In this document: positions 44,501-53,908 of the stretch, one piece after another
Layout: each line of letters starts with the position of its first letter
Numbering within the stretch: position 1 is the first letter of the stretch
DNA from: AC-51 sp036265325
Lineage (GTDB): Bacteria > Actinomycetota > UBA4738 > HRBIN12
Length of the DNA: 64,000 nucleotides
Assembly (NCBI GenBank): GCA_036265325.1
Contig: DATAPH010000090.1
Span: 1-64,000, forward strand
Reading direction: 5' to 3'
Made by a program: the position numbers and the translations under genes
The notes under the pieces: model-generated
The model's database searches: none
What the model was told of the DNA's origin: nothing
What the model saw: the letters and a program-made list of their open reading frames with translations, nothing else

Positions 44501-46819
44501 GTGTGGCGAAGCGCTTCAGCGGCCGCGACGCGAGGCCGATGCCCTACGGGTATGGCGCCGAGCGAGGAGCGGGGGGTCGGCCGCAGCGCACCCGGGGGAG
44601 ACCTTCGGGCATCGCTGGCCGGCGATGATTGGAAATCCAAGCTTCCGTCCGCATTGGCGACGGTCGGCACTGAGGTCGGCGCGGATCGGTGTTATGTCTT
44701 CGAGAACATGCGCGGCCCCGACGGCCGGCTCTGGATGGACCTGGCCGGCGAATGGACCGCCGAAGGGATCCGAGGCGTCTTCGAGGATTCCGACCAGCAT
44801 CTGCACCCGTACTTCCCCGACTTCCAGGCGTGGATCGAGATCCTCGGGCGCGGACTCGAGGTCGTGGGGCTCGTGGACCGGATGGACGAACCGACCCGGA
44901 GCGTCCTGCGGGTGGAAGGGACGGTTTCCACCTGGTTGATCCCCGTCGGTGAAGGCGACGGCTGGTGGGGCTACGTCGGGTTCGACCTGTGTGACGACCG
45001 ACGGTGGAGCGCCGACGTCGCGCCGACGATGCGCGCGCTCGCGACCGCCGTCGGGGAGTCGGTGGTCCGCCAGCAGATCATGACCGAGCAGTCGATGCGC
45101 CAGAGCCTCTACCGCACGATCGTCGAGGAGGGGCCGGTCATCACCTATATCGACGCGCCCGACGAGGTGGCGAGCTCCGTCTACGTGAGCCCGCAGATAG
45201 AACAGCTCGTCGGCTACTCGGTTGAGGAGTGGCTCACCGACCCGGAGCTTTGGCCGCGGCTGCTGCACCCCGACGACCGGGCGCGCGCGCTCGCGGAGAA
45301 CGTTCGGCACAACGAGACGGGAGAGCCCTATCGCCTCGAGTACCGGATGATCCATCGCGACGGTCACGTCGTGTGGGTCTACGACGAGGCGCGGGTCGTG
45401 CGCGACGAACGCGGCAAGATCCGCTATTCGCACGGCGTGATGCTCGACGTCACCGGGCGCAAGACCGCCGACGATCAGGTCGCCTTCCGCGCCTACCACG
45501 ACGAACTGACCGGCCTTCCGTCGCTCGAGATGTTCGAGGAGCTCGCCGAGCTGTCCGTCGCGCGCGCCCGCCGCCACGAGGGCGCCGTTGCGGTGCTGTG
45601 CGTCGACCTGATCGACTTCCGGCTGGTGAACGACTCGCTCGGACACGTCGCCGGCGACGGCCTGTTGGTCGCCGTTGCCGACCGGCTGCGCGAGGCGACG
45701 CGTGAACCCGATCTCGTGGCGCGTCGCGGCGGCGACCAGTTCCTGCTGTTGCTCGCGGACCTGGACCGGGACGAGTCGGGCCCCGACGGCGCGGTGCTCC
45801 GCGCGGAATCGGTGGCGCAACGCATCAACCAGGCGTTCTCGGAGCCGTTCGTTGTCGACGAGACCGAGGTGTACATCAGCGCCGGGGTCGGGATCAGCCT
45901 GTTCCCGCGCGACGCCGACGGCGTGCCCACGCTGATCCACAATGCGGAGTCGGCGATGTTCGACGCGAAGCGGACCGGCGGCGCGGGGTATGTGCTCTCG
46001 GCGGGTCTCGAGGCCGACTCGGGCGCGCGGCTGCACTTCGTGACGCGCCTGCGAAAGGCGGTGGACGCCCAGCGCTGGACGCTGCACTACCAGCCGGTGA
46101 TCGACCTGCAGGACGGGGGGATGGTCGGTGTCGAGGCGCTGATCCGGTGGATCGAACCCGACGGCACGGTGATCCCACCGAACGACTTCATCCCGCTCGC
46201 CGAGGAGCTCGGCCTGATCGAACGCATCGGCGACTGGGTGGTCCGCGAGCTGACGTTCCAGGTCGGGGCGTGGCGCGAGCTCGACATCGACATCGAGGTC
46301 GGATTCAACTTGTCGCCCCGGCAGTTCTGGCAGCCGGATCTCGCGAGCCGCATCCAACAGGAGTTCCGGTCGGGCGGCGTGGACCCGGCCCGCGTGTTGG
46401 TCGAGGTGACCGAGACGTCGGCCATGATGGACCCCGATCGCGCGCAGGGGATCTTGCATGAGCTCACCGACGCCGGGTTCGCGATCGCGATCGACGACTT
46501 CGGAACGGGATACTCGTCGCTGTCGCGTCTACGCCACATGCCGGTGCGGGTCCTGAAGATCGACCGGTCGTTCGTCTCCAACGTGCACACCGATCGCCAG
46601 GCCGCCTCGATCGTGTCCGCCTTCCTCGAGCTCGCGAATGGGCTCGACCTCATCACGCTCGCCGAGGGCATCGAGACCGAGGAGGAGCTCGCGTTCCTGC
46701 GCGAGAGGGGCTGCCGGCTCGGGCAGGGATTCTTCTTCTCGAAGCCGGTTCCGCCGGAAGAGATCATCGCGTACGCGTTCGGCGGGATCCCATCGGCTGC
46801 GTCGCTTCGGACGGCCTAG
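44501..46819 (+). CDS. GAF-PAS-GGDQF-EAL cyclic-di-GMP protein
   Basis: 772 aa, soluble. Order: a GAF-like sensor (about 45-190), PAS (about 200-320, DVTGRK at its end), GGDEF-type domain and EAL. The cyclase signature reads RRGGDQF, with Gln replacing the catalytic Glu, so synthesis of c-di-GMP is doubtful; the RxxD inhibitory site (REPD) is kept and may act as a sensor. The EAL domain is intact (GVEALIRW, FNLSPRQFW, DDFGTGYSSLSRL, LAEGIETEEE), so phosphodiesterase activity is likely. GTG 44501 has GGAG just upstream; ATG 44552 is possible. A paralogue lies at 51001. Confidence 0.88.
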   Translation: MWRSASAAATRGRCPTGMAPSEERGVGRSAPGGDLRASLAGDDWKSKLPSALATVGTEVGADRCYVFENMRGPDGRLWMDLAGEWTAEGIRGVFEDSDQHLHPYFPDFQAWIEILGRGLEVVGLVDRMDEPTRSVLRVEGTVSTWLIPVGEGDGWWGYVGFDLCDDRRWSADVAPTMRALATAVGESVVRQQIMTEQSMRQSLYRTIVEEGPVITYIDAPDEVASSVYVSPQIEQLVGYSVEEWLTDPELWPRLLHPDDRARALAENVRHNETGEPYRLEYRMIHRDGHVVWVYDEARVVRDERGKIRYSHGVMLDVTGRKTADDQVAFRAYHDELTGLPSLEMFEELAELSVARARRHEGAVAVLCVDLIDFRLVNDSLGHVAGDGLLVAVADRLREATREPDLVARRGGDQFLLLLADLDRDESGPDGAVLRAESVAQRINQAFSEPFVVDETEVYISAGVGISLFPRDADGVPTLIHNAESAMFDAKRTGGAGYVLSAGLEADSGARLHFVTRLRKAVDAQRWTLHYQPVIDLQDGGMVGVEALIRWIEPDGTVIPPNDFIPLAEELGLIERIGDWVVRELTFQVGAWRELDIDIEVGFNLSPRQFWQPDLASRIQQEFRSGGVDPARVLVEVTETSAMMDPDRAQGILHELTDAGFAIAIDDFGTGYSSLSRLRHMPVRVLKIDRSFVSNVHTDRQAASIVSAFLELANGLDLITLAEGIETEEELAFLRERGCRLGQGFFFSKPVPPEEIIAYAFGGIPSAASLRTA

Positions 46820-46820
46820 C

Positions 46821-48662
46821 CTAGCGGCCGAGCGCGTCGCGGGCGGCGGCCGCGATCGCTGCGGCGTCGATCCCCGCCCAAGCCCGCAGCTCGGTCGGCG
46901 TCGCCGAGCCGGGCACGCCGGTCACGCCGAGCTTGTGCACACGGCCGGTCAACGCTCCGGTGGAGGCGAGCGCGTCGAGCACCGCGTCGCCGAGGCCACC
47001 TTCGACGCGGTGATCCTCGACCACGATCAGGACCCCGGTGTCGTCGAGCGCCGCGCGCAGGGTCGCGGCGTCGATCGGCTTCACGCTGTAGGAGTCGATC
47101 ACGCGGGCGGTGATGCCATCGGGAGCGAGCGCGTCGCGCGCGGCGAGGCACTCGTGCACCGTGACTCCAGCGCCGATCAACGTGACGTCGTCGTGATCGC
47201 TCGAGGAGAGCGTCTTCGAACCGCCGACGGGGAAGTCGTCGTCGTCGGCGTACAGGATGTTGGTCGCCTCGCGGGTCGAGCGCAGGTACGAGATACCCTC
47301 GAGCGTCGCCATCCGCTCGGTCAGCGCGACCGCGCTCGGACCGTCGGCGGGGTACAGCACCGTCGAGCCGGCGAGCGCGCGGAACATCGCGATGTCCTCG
47401 ATCGCCATCTGCGATGGCCCGTCTTCACCGATCGAGACGCCGGCGTGCGAGCCGCTCAGGCGAAGGTCGGCGCGGCTCACCGTCCCCATCCGGATCTGGT
47501 CGGCCGCACGCGTGAGGAACGCCCCGAACGTCGCCGCGAACGCCTTCTTGCCCATCGCCTGCAGCCCGGTCTGGACGCCGACCATGCACTGCTCCGCGAT
47601 GTACATCTCGACGAACCGATCGGGCGCGACGGCTTCGGTCTCTTCCGTATACGTGGAGTTGCCGACCTCGCCATCGAGGACGACGACGTCACGGTCGGTC
47701 CCGGCGAGCCATGCCAGCGCGTCCCCGAACGCCTTCCGCGTCGCGATGGGCTTGTCGTACGCCGGCCGCGGCACGGAAGACGGCGTGAACGGCGCCGGAT
47801 CCTTGATGTCGATCGGCGCCGGCGGTGTGCACCGGATGTGCCGGTCGCCGCCTAGTTCTCCGATCGCGGCGTCGAGCTTGTCGGCGGGTACCGCCTTGCC
47901 GTGCCATCCCTCCTTGTCCTGGAGGAACGAGACGCCGTTGCCCTTCCGGGTGCGTGCGACGATGAACGTCGGGCGCTCGTCGCCGGCGGCGCTGGTGTAC
48001 GCGCGGTCGATGGCATCCACGTCGTGCCCGTCGATCTCGATGGCGTTCCATCCGAACGCCATCGCGCGATCGCGGAAGACGTCGGCATGCCAGCCGTGCA
48101 TCGTGGGCCCGCGCTGGCCGAGACGGTTCAGGTCGAGGATCGCCGTCACGTTGTTGGCGCCGTGGAACGCCGTCGCCTCCATCGCCTCCCACACGGAGCC
48201 CTCGGCCATCTCGGAGTCGCCGAGCATCACCCAGACGCGAGCTTCGACCTTGTCCAGCCGCATCGCGAGCGCCATCCCGAGTCCGGCCGCCAGCCCCTGG
48301 CCCAGGGAGCCGGTCGCGACGTCAACCCACGGCATCTCCTTGATCGGCACGGGGTGGCCTTGCAGCGGCGATCCCTCTCGTCGCAACGACATGAGGACGT
48401 CATCGTCGAAGGCGCCGACCGCCTTCAACACGGCGTACAAGCCCGGCGCCGCGTGGCCCTTCGAGAGCACGAAGCGGTCGTTCCCCCGGTAATGCGGGTC
48501 TTTCACGTCGAACCGGAGGTGGTCGGCGAACAACACCGCGACGAGGTGCGCCATCGACATCGATGAGGTTGGGTGTCCAGACCCCGCGGCGGTGGTGGCA
48601 TGGATGCTGTCGACCGAGATCTGTGCTGCGAGTTCGTTCCAGCGCTGGGTGTTGTCTCCCAC
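46821..48662 (-). CDS. tkt: Transketolase, single-chain animal-like type
   Basis: TPP-dependent transfer of two-carbon units in the pentose phosphate or Calvin cycle, 613 aa. The TPP motif is GDSEMAEGSVWEAMEATAFHGANNVTAILDLNRLGQ, resembling the shorter animal transketolases rather than the about 660-aa bacterial TktA. N-terminal HATTAAGSGHPTSS and SKGHAAPGLYAVL are conserved. The GTG at 48662 has GGAGGA upstream. It is divergent from the phosphoribulokinase gene, and both enzymes act on pentose phosphates. Confidence 0.92.
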   Translation of the reverse strand: MGDNTQRWNELAAQISVDSIHATTAAGSGHPTSSMSMAHLVAVLFADHLRFDVKDPHYRGNDRFVLSKGHAAPGLYAVLKAVGAFDDDVLMSLRREGSPLQGHPVPIKEMPWVDVATGSLGQGLAAGLGMALAMRLDKVEARVWVMLGDSEMAEGSVWEAMEATAFHGANNVTAILDLNRLGQRGPTMHGWHADVFRDRAMAFGWNAIEIDGHDVDAIDRAYTSAAGDERPTFIVARTRKGNGVSFLQDKEGWHGKAVPADKLDAAIGELGGDRHIRCTPPAPIDIKDPAPFTPSSVPRPAYDKPIATRKAFGDALAWLAGTDRDVVVLDGEVGNSTYTEETEAVAPDRFVEMYIAEQCMVGVQTGLQAMGKKAFAATFGAFLTRAADQIRMGTVSRADLRLSGSHAGVSIGEDGPSQMAIEDIAMFRALAGSTVLYPADGPSAVALTERMATLEGISYLRSTREATNILYADDDDFPVGGSKTLSSSDHDDVTLIGAGVTVHECLAARDALAPDGITARVIDSYSVKPIDAATLRAALDDTGVLIVVEDHRVEGGLGDAVLDALASTGALTGRVHKLGVTGVPGSATPTELRAWAGIDAAAIAAAARDALGR

Positions 48663-48753
48663 CGGTTCCTCCGCCGTTCGCTCGTCGTCAATCTACCCGC
48701 CCGATACGACTTTCAGTCGGGAGCGGCGGTATCGCGGGCCAGGACGCTCGCGG

Positions 48754-48759
48754 TACGCT
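48754..48759 (+). promoter_or_regulatory. -10 hexamer of the phosphoribulokinase gene
   Basis: TACGCT followed by eight bases and ATG 48768; no ribosome site, so the mRNA is nearly leaderless. Confidence 0.45.
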
Positions 48760-48767
48760 CGCGCCCC

Positions 48768-49748
48768 ATGTCCGACGGCTCCGTTCCCTTGATCGCGCCC
48801 AAGGTGGCGGCCCGCGATGCCGCATCGCGTCCGGTGCTGCTCGCGCTCGCCGGCGACTCGGCCTCGGGGAAATCGACGTTGTCGCGCGGGATCGAGTTCA
48901 TCCTGGGGGTGGGTCGCGTCGGCCGCGTGTGCACCGACGATTACCACCGGTACGACCGTCCGACGCGGGCCGAGCTCGGCGTGACGCCGCTCGCCCCGGA
49001 GGCGAACCGGATGGACCTGATGGCCGAGCACCTGCGCCAGCTCGCGTCGGGGACCGCCGTCGAGAAGCCCACCTACGACCACCACACCGGCTCCTTCGGG
49101 CCGGATGAGCACGTGGAGGCGGGCGAGATCGTGATCGTCGAGGGTCTGCTGCCGCTCGCCGATCGCGCCGTCCGCGACCAGATCGACGTGGCGGTCTTCC
49201 TCGAGCCGGAGGAGGAGCTTCGCCACCGGTGGAAGCTCGAGCGCGACGTCTTCGAGCGTGGCTACTCGCCGAAGGAAGTCGTGGCCGAGCTCAAGCGGCG
49301 CGAGCCCGACGCGGCGCAGTACATCCGCCCGCAGCGCGAGTACGCCGACGTGATCGTGCGCTTCCTCGGGGACCCCGCGGACGCCGATCAGGCCCACCTG
49401 TCGGCGCGCGTGATCGTTCGGCCCACCCTGCCGTTCCCTGCGCTCCGCGAGCTGCTCGGTGAGTTCCGCGCGCGCGGTGAGACGCCGGTCCGCTGGTCGG
49501 TCCGCACCGACCGGCGGGGTCCGATGAGCGTGCTCGAGATCGACGGCGACTGCCCCGCGGACCTCGGCGCGGAGCTCGAAGAGGCGCTGTGGTCCTCGCT
49601 GCATCCTGACGAGCGCCTGCAGCGCGACCGGATCGGCATCGTGAAGCGTCCGGGTCAGGACGCGGAGCGGAGCGAGTCCCTCGCCCTCGCACAGCTGCTG
49701 ATCGTGTCGCACCTGGTCGGCGCCTTTGACGGCGCGTTCGAGCTGTAG
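48768..49748 (+). CDS. prk: Phosphoribulokinase
   Basis: Phosphorylates ribulose 5-phosphate to ribulose 1,5-bisphosphate, the acceptor for RuBisCO. 326 aa, close to the cyanobacterial/plant class. P-loop GDSASGKST (29-37); CTDDYHRYDRPTRAELGVTPLAPEANRMDLM closely parallels the PRK substrate segment; EKPTYDHHTG, IVEGLLPLADRAVRDQIDVAVFL, WKLERDVFERG and YIRPQREYADVIV also follow PRK rather than uridine kinase. The redox-regulating N-terminal cysteine pair of plant and cyanobacterial enzymes is absent. RuBisCO genes are not in the window. Confidence 0.85.
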   Translation: MSDGSVPLIAPKVAARDAASRPVLLALAGDSASGKSTLSRGIEFILGVGRVGRVCTDDYHRYDRPTRAELGVTPLAPEANRMDLMAEHLRQLASGTAVEKPTYDHHTGSFGPDEHVEAGEIVIVEGLLPLADRAVRDQIDVAVFLEPEEELRHRWKLERDVFERGYSPKEVVAELKRREPDAAQYIRPQREYADVIVRFLGDPADADQAHLSARVIVRPTLPFPALRELLGEFRARGETPVRWSVRTDRRGPMSVLEIDGDCPADLGAELEEALWSSLHPDERLQRDRIGIVKRPGQDAERSESLALAQLLIVSHLVGAFDGAFEL

Positions 49749-49757
49749 GCCGCGCGG

Positions 49758-49763
49758 TACCCT
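49758..49763 (+). promoter_or_regulatory. -10 hexamer, leaderless start of the DEAD-box gene
   Basis: TACCCT, six bases, GTG 49770. The GAGGGG between them abuts the start codon and is too close to serve as a ribosome site. Confidence 0.55.
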
Positions 49764-49769
49764 GAGGGG

Positions 49770-50972
49770 GTGACTGAGGTACCCGAGAGCTTCCGAGCGC
49801 TCGGGGTCTCCGAGCCGGTTGTCGCGGCCCTCGAGGCTCGCGGCTTCACCGAGCCCTTCCCGATCCAGACCATGGTATGGGAGGACGTCCGTTCCGGACG
49901 CGACACCCTGGCGCGTTCGAAGACCGGCTCCGGCAAGACCCTGGCTTTCGCGCTGCCGATCGCCGACCGCCTAGATCCAGAGGCGTCGCCGCTGCCTGCG
50001 GCGCTCGTCCTCGTGCCGACACGCGAGCTTGCCCAGCAGGTGACCACCGAGTTCCAGATCGTCGCGAGCGCGACCGGCCTCGTGGTGAAGGCGGTGTATG
50101 GCGGGACCAACGTGAAGGAGCAGGCGCGAGGCGTCGACAAGGCCCACGTGCTGATCGCGACCCCCGGTCGGCTCGACGACCTCGCGATCCGCGGCCTGAT
50201 CGACCTGTCCGGCGTGCGCGTGCTGGTGCTGGACGAAGCCGACCGGATGCTCGACATGGGGTTCCAGCCGCAGGTCGACCGGATCGTGCGCAGGCTCCCG
50301 AGGGACCGCCAGACGATGTTCTTCTCAGCGACGCTCGACGGCGCCGTCGGGCGGATCGCCGAGGTCTACACCCGCGACGCGATCCTGCACGAGGTCGCGG
50401 GCTACGACCGCCAGGTGGTAGAGGAGGCCGACCATCGGTTCGTCCCCGTGCCGGTCCACGACAAGCTCACCAAACTGATCGAGCTCGCCAACGCCGAGGC
50501 CGGCCTGACGCTCGTGTTCGTGAACACGAAGCGCGCGGTCGACGCGCTCGCGCGCCAGCTCAAGGCGCAGGGCGTCCACGCGCTCGCGCTCCACGGCGAC
50601 ATGCGCCAGGAGGCGCGCGACCGCGCGCTCAAGCGGTTCGCCGACGGCCACGTCGGCGTGCTCGTCGCGACCGACGTCGCGGCGCGAGGTCTCGACCTCG
50701 AGGACATCACCTTGGTGGTCAACTACGACGCGCCGCTGGACGACAAGGCCTATGTCCACCGTGTCGGACGCACGGCTCGAGCCGGCAAGACCGGCACGAG
50801 CATCACGTTCGTCACCCCCGACCAGCAGGGCGACATCTCGCGGATGGCTGCGCGCCTCGATCTGCACGAAGAGTTCGAGCTGGAGGGGATGAAGGTCGCG
50901 CCACCCCGTGTCGTGTTCAGCGGCGGCCCGAAGGGCCGCCGCGGAGGGTTCAAACCGCGGAAGCGCCGCTGA
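49770..50972 (+). CDS. DEAD-box RNA helicase
   Basis: 400-aa ATP-dependent RNA helicase, probably for ribosome assembly or mRNA remodelling. Q motif FTEPFPIQ, motif I SKTGSGKT, PTRELAQQ, VLDEADRMLDMGF, FFSATL, ATDVAARGLD and HRVGRTARAG are all intact. A basic tail (GPKGRRGGFKPRKRR) may bind RNA. It resembles RhlE/CsdA-type helicases without the long C-terminal domain. It converges with the GGDEF/EAL gene at 51001; a 12-base palindrome AACGACGTCGTT lies between them. Confidence 0.93.
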   Translation: MTEVPESFRALGVSEPVVAALEARGFTEPFPIQTMVWEDVRSGRDTLARSKTGSGKTLAFALPIADRLDPEASPLPAALVLVPTRELAQQVTTEFQIVASATGLVVKAVYGGTNVKEQARGVDKAHVLIATPGRLDDLAIRGLIDLSGVRVLVLDEADRMLDMGFQPQVDRIVRRLPRDRQTMFFSATLDGAVGRIAEVYTRDAILHEVAGYDRQVVEEADHRFVPVPVHDKLTKLIELANAEAGLTLVFVNTKRAVDALARQLKAQGVHALALHGDMRQEARDRALKRFADGHVGVLVATDVAARGLDLEDITLVVNYDAPLDDKAYVHRVGRTARAGKTGTSITFVTPDQQGDISRMAARLDLHEEFELEGMKVAPPRVVFSGGPKGRRGGFKPRKRR

Positions 50973-51000
50973 GCGGGGCGGCCCCGTCCAACGACGTCGT

Positions 51001-53226
51001 TCAGACGGCCAGGCCGCCGTCGATCACCGTCATGCCGGCGCGACGGTGCATGGCGGAGATCTCGTCGGCCGGCACCGGCTTCGAGAACAAGAAGCCCTGG
51101 CCCGAGGAGCAGCCGCGTGCGGCGAGGAACCGCCATTCCTCTTCGGTCTCGATGCCTTCGGCGAGCGGCTCCATCTGGAGGTTGGACGCGAGGGCGATGA
51201 TCGCCGAGACCATGCTCGCGCTCTGCTTGTCGGCGTTCACATCGCGGACGAACGTCCGGTCGATCTTCAACACGTCCACCGGCATGTAGCGCAGGCGCGA
51301 CAGCGACGAGTAGCCCGTGCCGAAGTCGTCGATCGCAAGCTTCAGCCCGTGGTCCTTGAACCCGTGCAGCACCTCGAGGGTGCGGTCGGGGTCGTTCATC
51401 GCGGTCGACTCGGTGATCTCGACGGTGATCCGCTGCGGGTCGATGCCGGAGTCCTCGATCTGGTCGGCGATCCGGCGGACGGGGTCGGGCTGCCACAGCT
51501 GCCGCGGCGACAGGTTGAACCCGATCTCGATCTCGAGCCCCTCGTCGCGCCAGCGGGCGTCCTGCCGGCAAATCTCTTCGACGACCCACGCGCCGATCGC
51601 CTCGATCAGCCCCATCTCCTCGGCGAGGGGGATGAAGTCCCCCGGCGGCACGAGTCCGCCGGCCGGGTCCGGCCAGCGGATCAACGCCTCGACGCCGAAC
51701 ATCTCGCCGGTGAACAGGTTGATCAGTGGCTGGTAATGCAGCGCCCAGTCCTGGTGCTCGACGGCCTTGCGCAGGCGCGTCGACAATGAGAGCTTGCTGA
51801 GAGCCCCGTCGTTCTCGAGGTGGTTCAAGACGTAGCCGCCGGGTCCGTTCTCCTTCGCGAGGTATACCGCGCTGTCGGCGTTCCTCAGCAAGCTCGTCGC
51901 GTCCGCCGCGTCGAGTGGGAACACGCTGATCCCGATCGATGCCGTCACGTAGAGCTCCGTCCCGTCGACCTCGAAGGGCGCTTCGAATGACTCGAGCACG
52001 CGATGGGCCACCGCCTGCGCCGAGATCGCGGCGCCGTTCTCGTCGACCACTGGCGAGGTCTGGTCGAGGTCGGCCAGCAGCATCAGGAACTCGTCGCCAC
52101 CCGGCCGCGCCACGAGGTCGGTGTCGCGGGTCGCCTCCTGCAGACGCGCGGCCATCTGTGCGATCAGGCGGTCGCCGACCTCGTGGCCAAGCGAGTCGTT
52201 GACCAGCTTGAAGTTGTCGACGTCGAGCGCGAGCACGGCGACGCCGCGGTCCGCGCGACGCGCGCGCGCGAGCGACAGCTCGAGCAGCTCGTCGAACATC
52301 GCGCGGTTCGGCATGCCCGTCAGGCTGTCGTGGTACGCGAGATAGGTCAGCCGCTCCTCAGCCTCGCGCCGCTCTGTGATGTCGAGCATCACGCCGTGCG
52401 TGTACGCCGGGTTCCCCTCGGGGTCGCGGATCATCACCGCCGTGTCCTGGAACCACTTCACGCGTCCGTCGCGCGCGACCATCCGATACTCGACGGAGTA
52501 CGGCTCCCCCGATTCGATCCCGCGGTCCACCTCTTCGATCGCACGTTCACGATCGTCGGGATGCAGCATCTCGGACCACAGCTTGCTGTCGGGGCCGGTC
52601 CATTCTTGGGGCGTGACACCAAGCAACGTCTCGATCTGCGGAGACACGTACACGGTCGTCCACGATTCGTCGGTCGCGTCCTGGTACACGATCGCAGGGA
52701 TCTGCTCGACCAGCGCGCCGTACGTGCTTTGCGCGTGATGGAGGTCACGCTTCGCCTCGACCATCTGGGTGATGTCGAACATGATGCCGAGCCAGTAGAC
52801 GGGTGTCCCTTCGGCGTCGCGGATGAGCACCGCGTCCTCGCGCACCCACACGACGCGACCGTCGGCGTGCACAGCGCGGAATTCCTCGTGGAACTCCGTC
52901 TGGTGCTCGACCGAGTACTCGCTCGCCGCGACGACGCGCTCGTAGTCCTCCGGATGGATGAACGCCATCCAGCCCGATCCCTCACGGATGTAGTCCTCGC
53001 GGGTGATGCCGAGGAGGTCCTCGATGCCGGGGCTCACGTCGACCATCGGGTCGTCGTTCCCGGCGCCGTCGATGTAGATGACCGCGGGCAGTGCGTCGAT
53101 CAGCCCGCGATAGCGCGACTCGAGGTCGGCCAGTTGTGCAGACACGTCCACCGCGCGATCGTTCGACGCGAAGAAGCCGCCCTCGATCGCATGCGGATCG
53201 GGGCGCGTGGTCGGCTCGTCGGTCAC
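51001..53226 (-). CDS. PAS-PAS-GGDEF-EAL cyclic-di-GMP enzyme
   Basis: 741 aa, soluble, with two PAS domains (about 45-165 and 170-290), an intact GGDEF (RPGGDEF, with RxxD site RDTD upstream) and an intact EAL (GVEALIRWPD, FNLSPRQLW, DDFGTGYSSLSRL, LAEGIETEEE). Both synthesis and breakdown of c-di-GMP are possible, with PAS input setting the balance. The GTG at 53226 is chosen because AAGGAG lies four bases upstream and the PAS region follows. Paralogous along its length to the protein at 44501, which has GGDQF instead. Confidence 0.9.
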   Translation of the reverse strand: MTDEPTTRPDPHAIEGGFFASNDRAVDVSAQLADLESRYRGLIDALPAVIYIDGAGNDDPMVDVSPGIEDLLGITREDYIREGSGWMAFIHPEDYERVVAASEYSVEHQTEFHEEFRAVHADGRVVWVREDAVLIRDAEGTPVYWLGIMFDITQMVEAKRDLHHAQSTYGALVEQIPAIVYQDATDESWTTVYVSPQIETLLGVTPQEWTGPDSKLWSEMLHPDDRERAIEEVDRGIESGEPYSVEYRMVARDGRVKWFQDTAVMIRDPEGNPAYTHGVMLDITERREAEERLTYLAYHDSLTGMPNRAMFDELLELSLARARRADRGVAVLALDVDNFKLVNDSLGHEVGDRLIAQMAARLQEATRDTDLVARPGGDEFLMLLADLDQTSPVVDENGAAISAQAVAHRVLESFEAPFEVDGTELYVTASIGISVFPLDAADATSLLRNADSAVYLAKENGPGGYVLNHLENDGALSKLSLSTRLRKAVEHQDWALHYQPLINLFTGEMFGVEALIRWPDPAGGLVPPGDFIPLAEEMGLIEAIGAWVVEEICRQDARWRDEGLEIEIGFNLSPRQLWQPDPVRRIADQIEDSGIDPQRITVEITESTAMNDPDRTLEVLHGFKDHGLKLAIDDFGTGYSSLSRLRYMPVDVLKIDRTFVRDVNADKQSASMVSAIIALASNLQMEPLAEGIETEEEWRFLAARGCSSGQGFLFSKPVPADEISAMHRRAGMTVIDGGLAV

Positions 53227-53330
53227 CAGGCTCCTTGGGGCACGGTCGGCACTGCGGGGACGGATGCCTGACCATCGGTCCTGGTCCGAGCCCGCTTGAG
53301 CAGTGCAGAAGCGTTTGCGCCCAACGCGAT

Positions 53331-53362
53331 GAGGCCGGTGCGGATGGCTCCGCACCGGCCTC
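53331..53362 (-). terminator. Terminator after the cupredoxin gene
   Basis: A perfect 14-base stem, GAGGCCGGTGCGGA with TCCGCACCGGCCTC, around a TGGC loop, 26 bases beyond the cupredoxin stop on the minus strand. It separates that gene from the GGDEF/EAL gene. Confidence 0.8.
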
Positions 53363-53387
53363 GGCCGAACGTTGGGGCAGCGGTCCC

Positions 53388-53831
53388 CTAACTGACCGTC
53401 AGGCCTGCGCGCATCCCGGCCTCGTAATGCCCAGGGATGTTGCAGATGATGACGTACGACCCGGCGTCGAGGTTCGAGGTCAGCGTCGCCGTCGTGCTCG
53501 GCGCGATGTCCTCCTGCTCGTCGACGACCGTCAGTTTGTCCTCGTCGACCTCGCCGTCCTTGGTCGGCAACGCGTCGGGTGCGTCGTCGGTCTGGACGAT
53601 CACGAACTCGTGGGTGCTCGGACCCTGATTGGCGATGTTGAAGGTGACCGAGCCGGCCGGAGCGCTGCCTGATGCGAGCGTGATCGAAAAGTCCTGCTCG
53701 GTCGCCGAGACCGTGCCCGGACTGGAGCCACCGGCCGAACTGCTGCTCGAAGACGAACTACTGCACGCCACTGCACCGAGCAGTGCGAGCGCAACCGCGG
53801 CGACCGCGATACGCGTGAACAACCGATCCAT
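53388..53831 (-). CDS. Cupredoxin-domain lipoprotein
   Basis: 147 aa. A signal segment ends LLGAVAC, a weak lipobox, followed by a run of nine serines and a Ser/Gly linker. The cupredoxin domain (about 40-147) keeps the type I copper ligands: His in STHEFVIV, Cys in YVIICNIPGHY, the following His, and Met in YEAGMRAG. It probably carries electrons or binds copper at the membrane surface. The minus-strand ATG has GAGGGG about six bases upstream. No oxidase genes adjoin it. Confidence 0.85.
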   Translation of the reverse strand: MDRLFTRIAVAAVALALLGAVACSSSSSSSSSAGGSSPGTVSATEQDFSITLASGSAPAGSVTFNIANQGPSTHEFVIVQTDDAPDALPTKDGEVDEDKLTVVDEQEDIAPSTTATLTSNLDAGSYVIICNIPGHYEAGMRAGLTVS

Positions 53832-53908
53832 TGGGTTCCCCTCGCTCTCGATGGACTGCTAACTCAGCGTACGAGGGGATGCGTTTTGCGGACAAGCGCG
53901 TGCGAACG

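Noticed and set aside
48573..48767. N-terminal extension of the phosphoribulokinase
   Set aside because: It lies opposite the transketolase start and has no homology; ATG 48768 has a -10 hexamer close upstream.
50990..51001. 12-base palindrome AACGACGTCGTT between convergent genes as a terminator or operator
   Set aside because: Too short to terminate, lies between 3' ends where an operator is unlikely, and such palindromes arise by chance.
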